Source: Klebsiella sp. RIT-PI-d (GTDB taxonomy: Bacteria > Pseudomonadota > Gammaproteobacteria > Enterobacterales > Enterobacteriaceae). From it: DNA of 64,000 nt. The position numbers and the translations under genes were made by a program. The notes beneath the pieces are model-generated. The model searched no databases, had not been told where the DNA came from, and worked only from the letters and a program-made list of their open reading frames with translations. The stretch lies in contig NZ_LGIT01000009.1 in the NCBI RefSeq assembly GCF_001187865.1, forward strand, positions 1,240,001 through 1,304,000. The letters are read 5' to 3'. Below, piece after piece: positions 31,222-39,557 of this stretch (its first letter is position 1; every line of letters starts with the position of its first letter).

Positions 31222-31659
31222 TTACGCAGGGATCTTGCTGGCAATGGCTTCAAGCCCTACACGCTGTCCGTATGACAGTTCCAGAGTGTTGCCGTCTGGA
31301 TCGGCAAGAAAAACGTAATATCCTACCGGATCCCCGGCTTCCTCCGGCTCTTTGCGCAACACGTTTTCTGTCCGCGCCAGGGTAATTTTGTTATCGATAT
31401 CGTCGCGGCTGGCACAGGCTACCCCGAGATGACCAAAATGGCCCAGGGGCGTATCGAGCACATTGTCTGATTGCACCAAAACCAGCGCAAATGGCCGCGT
31501 ATGATCGCTCAGCCATGCCACTTTACGGGCTTGCGGAACATCCGGTGCGCGCCGATGAACAATAACCATACCGGCATAACGCTCATAAAAAGCAATGCTT
31601 TTATCGATGTCCCTGACAGAAAAGGCTACGTGCGTAAAACCCACATCAACGTCTTGCAT
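31222..31659 (-). CDS. VOC-family (glyoxalase/bleomycin resistance-like) protein
   Basis: A 145-residue vicinal-oxygen-chelate protein with the two beta-alpha-beta-beta-beta modules. Candidate metal ligands are His10 (THVAFSV), His in HFGHLGVA (about residue 77) and Glu in NTLELSYG (about residue 126). The ending FLADPDGNTLELSYGQ is typical of the family. The substrate cannot be read from sequence; members include glyoxalases, dioxygenases and fosfomycin/bleomycin resistance proteins. A SoxR-like promoter lies directly upstream, suggesting a redox-cycling compound or electrophile. Confidence 0.85.
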   Translation of the reverse strand: MQDVDVGFTHVAFSVRDIDKSIAFYERYAGMVIVHRRAPDVPQARKVAWLSDHTRPFALVLVQSDNVLDTPLGHFGHLGVACASRDDIDNKITLARTENVLRKEPEEAGDPVGYYVFLADPDGNTLELSYGQRVGLEAIASKIPA

Positions 31660-31692
31660 TTATCTATCTCTTTAATCAAATTCAGAACCTAC

Positions 31693-31723
31693 ATCCTAAA
31701 AGCTCAAGTTAACTTCAGGTCAA
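31693..31723 (-). promoter_or_regulatory. SoxR/MerR-type promoter of the VOC gene
   Basis: On the minus strand: -35 TTGACC (31718-31723), a 19-base spacer, and -10 TAGGAT (31693-31698). The spacer holds TGAAGTTAACTTGAGC, which matches the SoxR box CCTCAAGTTAACTTGAGG at all but two positions. An overlong 19-base spacer with the operator inside it is diagnostic of MerR-family activated promoters. The VOC start codon is 33 bases downstream. Confidence 0.75.
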
Positions 31724-31924
31724 GCATAAATGCCGCGTGATACTAACTCCAGACCCAGTACCTGCGGGCACAGAATCTGCCACAGCGGCAAACTCTGTAC
31801 GTCACTATTCCCGGCGAAAATTCAGGGTTCAGGCATCCACGTATCGGCTTCGCTATCGTCAGGATAATAATAGCCATTCGGTTTTGCGACTGGCAACTAC
31901 CGCCCTCCCTGGCTAGGCCGCGAT

Positions 31925-32560
31925 TTATTTTTCATATCCGTATAGATTAATTCTTCCTGACAGATATTCACCCAAATAGACTTCACTTATTTTACTAAAG
32001 CCTTGCCTGGCGATCTCGCTTTCTAACCACTCCGTGTCTTTATTGATAATCTCAAGTAAGTCATTATTCGCTAATCCATCGACTATGATTGGGTAACGTA
32101 TATTTTCATCGCCACTTTGAATAATCGTAAGCTGCCCGTTTTGTTCGAGAACGACGCGTTTCAACTGCTCTACTTCATAGATGTTGTTTGCTCTCAGCTT
32201 AAACATCAGGTCATTCGCAGAAACACCATTTCTCAGACACTCTTTAACATTAACGCTGCCATTGTGCACCAGAGTAATGGGTTTCCCATCAATAATTCTT
32301 TTGACTAAGCGATTGTTTTCTTTTAGAAACTTCAGTAAAAAAACCAGTAAAGTCCATATAATTAATACCAGAATAAATTGCAGTACGGTGATTGATTCGT
32401 TGTAGATTACGCCGCCAATGATCCCGCCTAAAACATAGTTCTGAACCTGGTCCATTGCCGATGAAGGTGCCAGATTACCTTTCCCCATGAGATTTATCTG
32501 GACTATTAAACACAATATTCCTAACCCAAGCTTTATAATAATCGGTGTATAGATAATCAT
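31925..32560 (-). CDS. YetF/DUF421 membrane protein
   Basis: A 211-residue protein with three hydrophobic helices in the first 80 residues and a soluble C-terminal DUF421 domain. Family hallmarks are visible: NYVLGGIIGGVIYN, KFLKENNRLVKRIIDGKP followed by ITLVHNGSVN, and GVSANDLMFKLRANNIYEVEQLK. It matches the YetF/YkjA/YdfR family best known from Bacillus and lactic acid bacteria. The role is undefined, with links to membrane and germination phenotypes in spore formers. It lies eight bases downstream of the DUF3290 gene, so they form an operon. Base composition is clearly more AT-rich than the flanks. Confidence 0.88.
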   Translation of the reverse strand: MIIYTPIIIKLGLGILCLIVQINLMGKGNLAPSSAMDQVQNYVLGGIIGGVIYNESITVLQFILVLIIWTLLVFLLKFLKENNRLVKRIIDGKPITLVHNGSVNVKECLRNGVSANDLMFKLRANNIYEVEQLKRVVLEQNGQLTIIQSGDENIRYPIIVDGLANNDLLEIINKDTEWLESEIARQGFSKISEVYLGEYLSGRINLYGYEK

Positions 32561-32568
32561 TTTATACC

Positions 32569-33015
32569 TTAATTTTTTATAACTTCTATATCTGGGTTCA
32601 TTAGAGAAACCTTAACCAGATTATACGTTTTCTGATCGCTACTAAGATTCACGCGATAATACGAGCTGTCAATTCTAACGATAACACCATCCGACAGTTG
32701 TACAGAATTAGAAAAAATAGAGTTTATATCTACCCCTTTCTCCTTTTCCAGTAGCCTCACAAAATTAACCATTTGCGATGATTTTGAATGTATATTTTGA
32801 CTGTCTGTGTAATCTGCATATTGCACACCAGAGATGAACAGTAAAAATAAAAAAGCGATTATGGTTAGATCCCGATACTTAGTTTGCAAACGATGACGCA
32901 TGTACAAACTGAAAGCTACGATAAGTATAAATAATGTACTAAATATAATAATATATTTGAAGAAGTCATTTATATTAGACTGAGCCTGAAGATAATTGAT
33001 TCCATAAAAGGTCAT
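32569..33015 (-). CDS. DUF3290 membrane protein, partner of YetF
   Basis: A 148-residue protein starting MTFYGINYLQAQ, with two membrane helices (about residues 17-39 and 48-66) and an extracytoplasmic C-terminal part. This is the layout of DUF3290 proteins, which in Firmicutes are encoded immediately upstream of DUF421 genes. Here the pair is kept with an eight-base gap. The gene is strongly AT-rich, unlike the surrounding core genes, which suggests horizontal acquisition. Function unknown. Confidence 0.78.
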   Translation of the reverse strand: MTFYGINYLQAQSNINDFFKYIIIFSTLFILIVAFSLYMRHRLQTKYRDLTIIAFLFLLFISGVQYADYTDSQNIHSKSSQMVNFVRLLEKEKGVDINSIFSNSVQLSDGVIVRIDSSYYRVNLSSDQKTYNLVKVSLMNPDIEVIKN

Positions 33016-33366
33016 GCAGATATAGCCCCATATTTACTATAGACTTCATCTTTGTTGATATGGTGTATTGCCATTTTTATTCTTCCATTCCCCATAAGTT
33101 ATTAATCAACAACATTACGTTGCCATTATCTGACACGTCTAAAGTATAAGCATAAAATCATTCAACATGCATTAAGACGGCCTGCGTGGAAACCTTCCGA
33201 AGCCCACCAGCAGGGCGTGACAATGTAATTGACGCATATAAACAACCGCGAATGTCTTTTGACTGGCTCGGTCACCGTCTTAGATTGATGATTTAGCCAG
33301 CATTTTTAATCGCTTAACAATGTGATGTATAATGGATCGCACTTTACCTACAACAAGAGTGCGATC
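33016..33366. other. Divergent gap DUF3290-add (351 bp)
   Basis: The first 130 bases are AT-rich and probably hold the promoter of the DUF3290-YetF operon. From about 33170 the composition returns to core-like. A TATAAT -10 hexamer lies at 33328-33333 for add. Nine-base inverted arms GATCGCACT (33335-33343) and AGTGCGATC (33358-33366) abut the add start codon. No ORF is supported. Confidence 0.5.
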
Positions 33367-34368
33367 ATGATTGATACTTCCCTGCCCTTAACGGATATTC
33401 ATCGCCATCTGGATGGTAACATCCGTCCGCAAACCATTCTTGATCTTGGCCGTCAGCACAATCTGACTCTGCCGGCGAACACGCTGGAAGCCCTGACGCC
33501 ACACGTGCAGGTCACCCATAACGAACCTGATTTGGTCAGTTTTCTGGCAAAACTGGACTGGGGGGTTAAAGTTCTTGCCAATCTTGACGCCTGTCGCCGC
33601 GTCGCTTACGAAAATATGGAAGATGCGGCCCGCAACGGCCTGCATTACGTCGAACTGCGTTTTTCTCCAGGCTACATGGCAATGACCCATAATTTGCCGG
33701 TAGCGGATGTCGTTGAAGCGGTAATAGCCGGTGTGCGTGAAGGTAGTCGCGATTTCGGCGTTGAAGCGCGTCTGATTGGCATTCTGAGCCGTACCTTTGG
33801 TGAATCAGCCTGCCTGCAAGAGCTTGAGGCGCTGCTGGCACACCGTGACGGCATCACCGCCCTCGATCTGGCCGGTGACGAACTGGGCTTCCCTGGCTCG
33901 CTGTTCCTGAGTCATTTTAACCGCGCCCGCGATGCAGGCTGGCATATTACGGTACATGCTGGCGAAGCAGCAGGCCCGGAGAGCATCTGGCAGGCTATTC
34001 GTGAGCTTGGCGCTGAACGAATTGGTCACGGCGTTAAAGCTATTGAAGATCCTGCCTTAATGGAATTTCTCCGTGAGCAGAGAATTGGCATTGAATCCTG
34101 TCTGACATCAAATATTCAAACCAGCACGGTGGCAGCACTCGCTCACCATCCGCTGAAAACCTTTCTGGAACAGGGCGTGCTGGCAACAATCAATACTGAC
34201 GATCCGGCAGTACAAGGGGTGGATATTGTTCATGAGTATACGGTTGCTGCGCCTGCGGCCGGACTAAGCCAGCAGCAAATTCGCCAGGCGCAAATTAACG
34301 GTCTTGAGATTGCATTTCTGACGCCGCAGGAAAAAGCGGCATTAATTGCACGTATTGCCAAAGGCTAA
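33367..34368 (+). CDS. add: Add, adenosine deaminase
   Basis: Zinc enzyme deaminating adenosine and deoxyadenosine to inosine forms in purine salvage; 333 residues, as in E. coli. Metal and catalytic motifs are [13 protein letters not shown] (about 9-21), [13 protein letters not shown] (about 192-204; catalytic Glu in AGEA) and [10 protein letters not shown] (about 275-284). Start [10 protein letters not shown] at 33367, immediately after the AGTGCGATC arm of an inverted repeat. A longer frame from 33322 lies over the promoter. ydgJ is convergent. Confidence 0.97.
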   Translation: MIDTSLPLTDIHRHLDGNIRPQTILDLGRQHNLTLPANTLEALTPHVQVTHNEPDLVSFLAKLDWGVKVLANLDACRRVAYENMEDAARNGLHYVELRFSPGYMAMTHNLPVADVVEAVIAGVREGSRDFGVEARLIGILSRTFGESACLQELEALLAHRDGITALDLAGDELGFPGSLFLSHFNRARDAGWHITVHAGEAAGPESIWQAIRELGAERIGHGVKAIEDPALMEFLREQRIGIESCLTSNIQTSTVAALAHHPLKTFLEQGVLATINTDDPAVQGVDIVHEYTVAAPAAGLSQQQIRQAQINGLEIAFLTPQEKAALIARIAKG

Positions 34369-34375
34369 TATACCG

Positions 34376-34405
34376 CCCGCTCATCCAGGATGAGCGGGTT
34401 CAGTT
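34376..34405. terminator. Hairpin between add and ydgJ
   Basis: Stem CCCGCTCATCC / GGATGAGCGGG in the space between convergent genes, followed by TTCAGTTTT on the plus strand. Confidence 0.6.
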
Positions 34406-35449
34406 TTAGCTCAAGTTCAAAGTTGCACGCTGTTTAGATGAGGCGATCCCCAGTTCAATCAGCTCCATAATTTGAATAGCCTGACTGGCTGGCACCGGGT
34501 TTTCTCCCTCTCCATTAAGCGCATCGCGCACGCCTGCGTAATAGGCCGGATAATTTCCAGGACGCGTCAGCAATGGTTTTTCCTCTACGCGATCGTCGCC
34601 AGTAGCGAGGGTTATAGCACCATCCCGCATATCGTAACCCCAGTCAGCCTGCGGCAGGCGCTCGCCATTTTTGAGCCGCTCTTCCTGGGGATCAAGACCA
34701 TATTTAATGTAGCTACCACGTGAACCGTGGATGATATAGCGCGCCGTTTCCGCCGCCGCCAGTAACGTTCCGTGCAGGACCACGCGCCGCTGCGGATAGC
34801 TGAGAATGGCGTGAAAATAGTCTGTTGACTGCGCGCCCGGGCGTAACTGGGCTAAATCGACCGTCATGCTGACCGGCAAACCAAATAAATTGACCGCCTG
34901 ATCCAATAAATGTGGTCCTAAATCGTACCAGATACCACTGCCAGGTCCTCCCTGCTCACGCCAGCGATTACGGACCTGCGGGCGGTAACGGTCAAAATGA
35001 GATTCAAACCACGCAACTTCACCCAGCGAACCTTCAGCCAGCAACCCTTTGACCGTGAGGAAATCACTGTCCCAGCGGCGGTTATGAAACACCGATAATA
35101 CTCGACCACGGCTTTTGGCCAGCGCATCCAGCTCCCGAGCCTGTGACAAGGTCACGGTAAAGGGTTTGTCCACGACAACATGTTTACCCGCTTCGAGCGC
35201 TGCTTTCGCCAGCGGGAAATGGGTATCATTGGGCGTCGGGATCACGATAAGGTCAATGTCCGGATCGTTAAAGAGGTGCTTAGGCTCGGAAACGACGTTA
35301 ACGGCCGGCCAGTCAGCTTTAACCTTGCCCTCGTCGCTGCTGGATATCACCGCCAGTTCCAGACCCGGCGTACCATCAATGAGCGGCGCATGAAATGTTT
35401 TACTGGCATACCCGTAACCAATTAGTCCAACACGTAAACTATCACTCAT
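34406..35449 (-). CDS. ydgJ: YdgJ, Gfo/Idh/MocA-family oxidoreductase
   Basis: NAD(P)-dependent dehydrogenase of 347 residues. An N-terminal Rossmann domain begins GLIGYGYASKTFHAPLI (residues 8-24), and the family motif EAGKHVVVDKPFT is near residues 86-98, with the catalytic Lys in DKP. The C-terminal domain binds the substrate. E. coli YdgJ is 346 residues and its substrate is not defined. Monocistronic, convergent with add. Confidence 0.94.
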   Translation of the reverse strand: MSDSLRVGLIGYGYASKTFHAPLIDGTPGLELAVISSSDEGKVKADWPAVNVVSEPKHLFNDPDIDLIVIPTPNDTHFPLAKAALEAGKHVVVDKPFTVTLSQARELDALAKSRGRVLSVFHNRRWDSDFLTVKGLLAEGSLGEVAWFESHFDRYRPQVRNRWREQGGPGSGIWYDLGPHLLDQAVNLFGLPVSMTVDLAQLRPGAQSTDYFHAILSYPQRRVVLHGTLLAAAETARYIIHGSRGSYIKYGLDPQEERLKNGERLPQADWGYDMRDGAITLATGDDRVEEKPLLTRPGNYPAYYAGVRDALNGEGENPVPASQAIQIMELIELGIASSKQRATLNLS

Positions 35450-35635
35450 TTTGTCGCCCTCTCTATTATCTGCTTCTATTTCACCCGATATCTTCCTCAG
35501 TCACAACATATTAATAACCCGCAGAGGTCATTGTTGCCCATCTGAATCACCAAAAGTTAACCTGGTGAAACGTCTGACTTAATTAAATACAGCGACAGAC
35601 TTGTCGATCCCGGATGTACCAGGTAGCATTTACTG

Positions 35636-35800
35636 ATGTTTTTAATCTGGTTTGAGAAATTTATGCCATCGCCATTTTCACGTATTCTGGAACTTGTTGG
35701 TTGGTCCGTGGTAGTTATTACGGTTCTGTTACTGCTGGCCGCCAATCATATTGATCGTTATCAGCCTCCGCAGACGGATATTGCCGTGCAACATAAATAG
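35636..35800 (+). CDS. blr: Blr, small divisome membrane protein
   Basis: ELVGWSVVVITVLLLLAANH followed by IDRYQPPQTDIAVQHK corresponds closely to the 41-residue E. coli Blr (one membrane helix, then a short periplasmic tail), which joins the divisome and affects beta-lactam sensitivity. The E. coli start methionine aligns with a Phe codon here, so translation must begin upstream. Candidates are ATG 35636 (54 aa, with AGGT about 12 bases upstream) or ATG 35663 (45 aa, weak RBS). Position after ydgJ matches E. coli. Confidence 0.8.
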   Translation: MFLIWFEKFMPSPFSRILELVGWSVVVITVLLLLAANHIDRYQPPQTDIAVQHK

Positions 35801-35833
35801 TATTTCAGCGAAAAGTGATCCCGCTCGCAATAC

Positions 35834-35860
35834 TGTAACCGGTTTCTGAAACCGGTTGCA
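35834..35860. promoter_or_regulatory. Twin AscG/GalR-type operators upstream of the GH1 gene
   Basis: Two 14-base sites, TGTAACCGGTTTCT (35834-35847) and TGAAACCGGTTGCA (35847-35860), sharing one base. Each is one or two changes from the palindrome TGAAACCGGTTTCA known for the beta-glucoside repressor AscG and similar LacI-family proteins. They lie 53-79 bases upstream of the 6-phospho-beta-glucosidase start. No LacI-family gene is adjacent. Confidence 0.7.
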
Positions 35861-35912
35861 TCCTGTCTGACGCTCTTCTTAAACTGTTATTTTTAGCCAA
35901 CAGGAGCAAGGC

Positions 35913-37313
35913 ATGGCTGCTTTTCCGGATAATTTTCTATGGGGTGCTGCGACTGCGGCGTACCAGGTTGAGGGCGCGCACGACAAGGATGGCAAGGGCC
36001 CTTCTATATGGGATGTGTTCTCCCATCAGCCTGGTACCACTTATCAGGATACCAATGGCGATGTTGCTGTCGATCACTATCACCGTTTCCGTGAGGATGT
36101 CGCGTTGATGGCTGAGATGGGATTACAAAGCTACCGGTTTTCCGTTTCCTGGCCGCGCCTGCTGCCCAACGGGCGTGGAGTAGTTAACGAAGCCGGGATC
36201 GCCTTTTACAGCGACCTGATTGATGAGCTACTGGCGCACAATATCGAGCCAATGTTAACCCTCTATCACTGGGATCTGCCTCAGGCGTTGCAGGATGAAG
36301 GCGGCTGGGAATCCCGGGCAACAGCTGACGCGTTCGTTGAATACGCGCGCCTGTGCTATGACCGTTTTGGCGACAGAGTTAAGCTGTGGGCCACCTTCAA
36401 TGAAACTATCGTATTTATTGGCCATGGCTATATAACCGGCAGTCATCCGCCGTCAGTAAACGATCCCGCTCGCGCTATTCAGGCCTGTCATCATGTTTTT
36501 ATTGCTCATGCGATGGCTGTTCGCGCATTTCGTGAAGCAAAAATTAAGGGTGAAATCGGATTTGTTAATGTCCTTCAGCCACATACGCCATTAACGCAAA
36601 GCGCTGATGATATTGCCGCATCCCAGCTTGCAGATGCTATCCATACCCACTGGTTTTATGATCCTGTCCTCAAAGGGACATACCCTGAAGCCCTGCTACA
36701 GCAGGCTCAACGCCTGTGGGGCGTTCCGCAGTGCGCGCCAGGAGACATGGATCTGCTCCGCGATAACCGCTGTGATTTTATCGGCCTTAATTATTATCGT
36801 CGGGAAACCGTGGCGGCTAATCCGGATGAAACGCATACTCAGGCAAACTATAGCGGTGAAAGCCAGAGCAGCGGGGAGTTTGGTTTCAAAGGCCTGTTCA
36901 AATTTGTACGTAACCCGGAAGGGGTTTATACCGACTGGGACTGGGAAATCTGGCCGCAGGGCTTGACCGACGGCATTATGATGGTCAAGGAATGTTACGG
37001 TGATATCCCGATTTATATCACCGAAAATGGCCTCGGCGCGAAAGATCCGATTATTGAGGGTGAAATCGTCGACGATCCGCGCATTGATTATCTGCGTATG
37101 CACATTGACGCCCTGGAAAAAGCGATTGCTGAGGGAGCCGATGTCCGTGGATATTATCCGTGGTCTTTTATTGATCTGTTGAGCTGGCTAAACGGTTATA
37201 AAAAGCAGTATGGCTTTGTTTATGTCGATCATACGCAGGATTTAGCACGAAAACGCAAAAAGAGTTACTACTGGTATCAGAACGTTATTGCCAGCAACGG
37301 CGAACAGCGCTAA
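35913..37313 (+). CDS. GH1 6-phospho-beta-glucosidase
   Basis: Cytoplasmic glycoside hydrolase family 1 enzyme of 466 residues. The acid/base Glu164 lies in ATFNET and the nucleophile Glu371 in YITENG. The C-terminal LSWLNGYKKQYG keeps the Ser, Lys (+7) and Tyr (+9) triad that binds the 6-phosphate in phospho-glycosidases, so the substrate is likely a PTS-imported beta-glucoside phosphate. It is a single gene with no PTS permease next to it, inserted between blr and cnu relative to E. coli. Two LacI-type operators precede it; CAGGAGCAAGGC is the RBS. Confidence 0.92.
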   Translation: MAAFPDNFLWGAATAAYQVEGAHDKDGKGPSIWDVFSHQPGTTYQDTNGDVAVDHYHRFREDVALMAEMGLQSYRFSVSWPRLLPNGRGVVNEAGIAFYSDLIDELLAHNIEPMLTLYHWDLPQALQDEGGWESRATADAFVEYARLCYDRFGDRVKLWATFNETIVFIGHGYITGSHPPSVNDPARAIQACHHVFIAHAMAVRAFREAKIKGEIGFVNVLQPHTPLTQSADDIAASQLADAIHTHWFYDPVLKGTYPEALLQQAQRLWGVPQCAPGDMDLLRDNRCDFIGLNYYRRETVAANPDETHTQANYSGESQSSGEFGFKGLFKFVRNPEGVYTDWDWEIWPQGLTDGIMMVKECYGDIPIYITENGLGAKDPIIEGEIVDDPRIDYLRMHIDALEKAIAEGADVRGYYPWSFIDLLSWLNGYKKQYGFVYVDHTQDLARKRKKSYYWYQNVIASNGEQR

Positions 37314-37323
37314 TCTTCTTCCC

Positions 37324-37345
37324 GCAGGTGCCGTCCGGCACCTGC
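37324..37345 (+). terminator. Hairpin after the GH1 gene
   Basis: Stem GCAGGTGCC / GGCACCTGC with a GTCC loop shortly after the stop; no T run. Confidence 0.5.
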
Positions 37346-37580
37346 TATATATGACAGATATGCCCTATATCCCTTATCTGCAAAAGTCAGCAATATGTCG
37401 TACTTTAATGTTTACCCTTTTATGACGTAAATTTTGCTTACGCTATTCAGCGATCAGAAGTGTTACTTCTGGGGGTTGCTGAGTCGTTATATACAGGTAA
37501 AGTCGGGATTTGAATACATATCCAGATTTGATAAATCGAATTCATATAATTATTCTCATTATAAAATGGACCCGCTGAAT

Positions 37581-37796
37581 ATGACCGTTCAGGACTATTT
37601 ATTAAAGTTTCGTAAGATTAGTTCTCTTGAAAGTCTGGAAAAACTGTTTGACCATCTAAACTATAACCTGACTGATGAATCGGACATCATCAGCATGTAC
37701 CGGGCTGCCGATCACCGCCGTGCTGAACTGGTTTCCGGTGGTAAATTGTTCGATATTGGCCAGGTTCCCAAGACTGTCTGGCGATACGTGCAATAA
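37581..37796 (+). CDS. cnu: Cnu (YdgT), Hha-family nucleoid co-regulator
   Basis: Hha/YmoA-family protein of 71 residues that binds H-NS and StpA and helps silence AT-rich, often horizontally acquired genes; it also binds an oriC-related sequence in E. coli. The length equals E. coli Cnu, with conserved [20 protein letters not shown] and [11 protein letters not shown]. Start at ATG 37581 ([10 protein letters not shown]); the longer upstream frame is not conserved. ydgK follows after about 80 bases. Confidence 0.95.
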   Translation: MTVQDYLLKFRKISSLESLEKLFDHLNYNLTDESDIISMYRAADHRRAELVSGGKLFDIGQVPKTVWRYVQ

Positions 37797-37879
37797 AGTC
37801 TGTAAATAGTAGCGCCAGTTGTTTTATACTTCCGACCCGGTCGTTGACCACTTTTCTGGCGCTAGTTTGTGGAGTAGGC

Positions 37880-38320
37880 ATGTCTGTAAAACCTGGTGAG
37901 CGAATTGGCGGTTGGTTGCTGGCACCTTTGGCCTGGCTCCTGTTGGCGCTATTTAGCGCTTCGCTTTCGTTACTCATTTATGCCGGTGCCCTCATGACAC
38001 CGGAAGCGTTATCATCATTGAAGGGACAAAGCACTGGTTACATAGCGCTTTGGATCGCTTCCTTCGCGTTTGCTGTTGCCATGTGGTATTACACACTTTG
38101 GCTGACTATCGCCTTTTTCAAACGCCGTAAATCTGTGCCGCGTCATTATATTATCTGGCTGCTCATTTCCGTGCTGCTGGCGATAAAAGCGTTCGCGTTT
38201 TCCCCCGTCAATGACATGCTGGCGATGAAGCAACTTCTGTTCCCTTTACTGGCAGCAGCGCTGCTGGCTCCGTATTTCAGGCGATCGCAGCGGGTAAAAG
38301 ACACGTTCGTCAATCCGTAA
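37880..38320 (+). CDS. ydgK: YdgK, DUF2569 inner-membrane protein
   Basis: Membrane protein of 146 residues with four hydrophobic segments. It begins MSVKPGERIGGWLLAPLAWL, whose IGGWL element marks the DUF2569 family. E. coli YdgK is about 136 residues, lies in the same place before rsxA, and has no defined function. GGAGTAGGC precedes the ATG. It might be cotranscribed with the rsx operon, which begins 78 bases later. Confidence 0.88.
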   Translation: MSVKPGERIGGWLLAPLAWLLLALFSASLSLLIYAGALMTPEALSSLKGQSTGYIALWIASFAFAVAMWYYTLWLTIAFFKRRKSVPRHYIIWLLISVLLAIKAFAFSPVNDMLAMKQLLFPLLAAALLAPYFRRSQRVKDTFVNP

Positions 38321-38397
38321 TAACCCTACAGTTTCCCTGTTGTCGCCAGGTCGGGTTTGACCGATAATAGGCGGCTTTTTTTGTTTCAGGTCGAATA

Positions 38398-38979
38398 ATG
38401 ACTGACTATTTATTGCTATTTGTTGGAACAGTCCTGGTAAACAACTTCGTACTGGTGAAGTTTCTCGGGCTGTGCCCCTTTATGGGGGTGTCTAAAAAGC
38501 TGGAAACAGCGATGGGAATGGGTCTGGCCACCACGTTTGTGATGACGCTGGCGTCTGTCTGTGCCTGGCTGATTGATAACTGGATCCTCATCCCCCTGGA
38601 TCTGGTTTACCTGCGTACGCTGGCATTTATTCTGGTCATCGCCGTCGTTGTGCAATTTACTGAGATGGTAGTCCGCAAAACCAGCCCTGCGCTGTACCGC
38701 CTGCTGGGTATTTTTTTGCCGCTGATTACCACCAACTGCGCGGTGCTTGGCGTGGCCCTGCTGAATATTAATCTCGGGCACAATTTTCTGCAATCTGCGC
38801 TGTATGGCTTTTCGGCTGCGGCTGGCTTTTCTCTGGTCATGGTACTTTTTGCCGCTATCCGCGAACGTCTGGCCGTTGCTAACGTTCCGGCCCCGTTTCG
38901 CGGCAATGCTATTGCGCTGATTACCGCAGGCCTGATGTCGCTTGCCTTTATGGGCTTTAGCGGGCTGGTAAAACTGTGA
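38398..38979 (+). CDS. rsxA: RsxA, SoxR-reducing complex subunit
   Basis: Integral membrane subunit of 193 residues with about six helices, homologous to RnfA and Nqr[17 protein letters not shown] and the TTNCAVLG region include the half-helix cysteines that coordinate the membrane Fe centre in this family. Together RsxABCDGE form an Rnf-type electron-transfer complex that, with RseC, keeps SoxR reduced. RsxA and RsxE are paralogues. Its stop overlaps the GTG of rsxB (GTGA). Confidence 0.97.
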   Translation: MTDYLLLFVGTVLVNNFVLVKFLGLCPFMGVSKKLETAMGMGLATTFVMTLASVCAWLIDNWILIPLDLVYLRTLAFILVIAVVVQFTEMVVRKTSPALYRLLGIFLPLITTNCAVLGVALLNINLGHNFLQSALYGFSAAAGFSLVMVLFAAIRERLAVANVPAPFRGNAIALITAGLMSLAFMGFSGLVKL

Positions 38980-39557
38980 TAACAGCAATCTGGATAGCTA
39001 TCGCCGCACTGGGTATTCTGGGGCTTATTTTTGGCCTTATTCTGGGCTATGCCTCCCGCCGCTTTGCGGTGGAAGAAGATCCTATCGTTGAGAAAATTGA
39101 CGCCGTCTTACCGCAAAGTCAGTGCGGTCAATGCGGCTTTCCCGGCTGTCGCCCCTACGCTGAAGCTGTAGGTCGGAATGGCGAGAATATTAATCGGTGC
39201 GCGCCGGGTGGCGAGGCGGTAATGCTAAAAATAGCGACTCTGCTTAACGTCGATCCTCAGCCGATTGAAGGCGATACCCAGGCTCAGGAGCCTGTGCGTA
39301 TGCTGGCCATTATTGATGAAGATAATTGCATTGGCTGCACAAAATGTATTCAGGCCTGTCCAGTGGATGCGATTATTGGCGCGACCCGCGCGATGCATAC
39401 CGTTATGAACGAGTTGTGTACCGGCTGTAATCTCTGTGTGGACCCCTGCCCGACGCGTTGCATAACGTTGCAACCTGCGGCCACCACAACAGACAACTGG
39501 AAGTGGGATTTGCAGACCATTCCAGTACGCATCATTCCTGTGGAACAACATGTTTAA
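38976..39557 (+). CDS. rsxB: RsxB, iron-sulfur subunit of Rsx complex
   Basis: A 193-residue protein with an N-terminal membrane anchor (about 3-25) and a Fe-S domain [16 protein letters not shown] (about 48-63). Two ferredoxin clusters follow: [12 protein letters not shown] (about 113-124) and [12 protein letters not shown] (about 143-154). It is the electron-entry or transfer subunit homologous to RnfB. The start is GTG at 38976, overlapping the rsxA stop by four bases, so translation is coupled. rsxC overlaps its 3' end by eight bases. Confidence 0.96.
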   Translation: MITAIWIAIAALGILGLIFGLILGYASRRFAVEEDPIVEKIDAVLPQSQCGQCGFPGCRPYAEAVGRNGENINRCAPGGEAVMLKIATLLNVDPQPIEGDTQAQEPVRMLAIIDEDNCIGCTKCIQACPVDAIIGATRAMHTVMNELCTGCNLCVDPCPTRCITLQPAATTTDNWKWDLQTIPVRIIPVEQHV

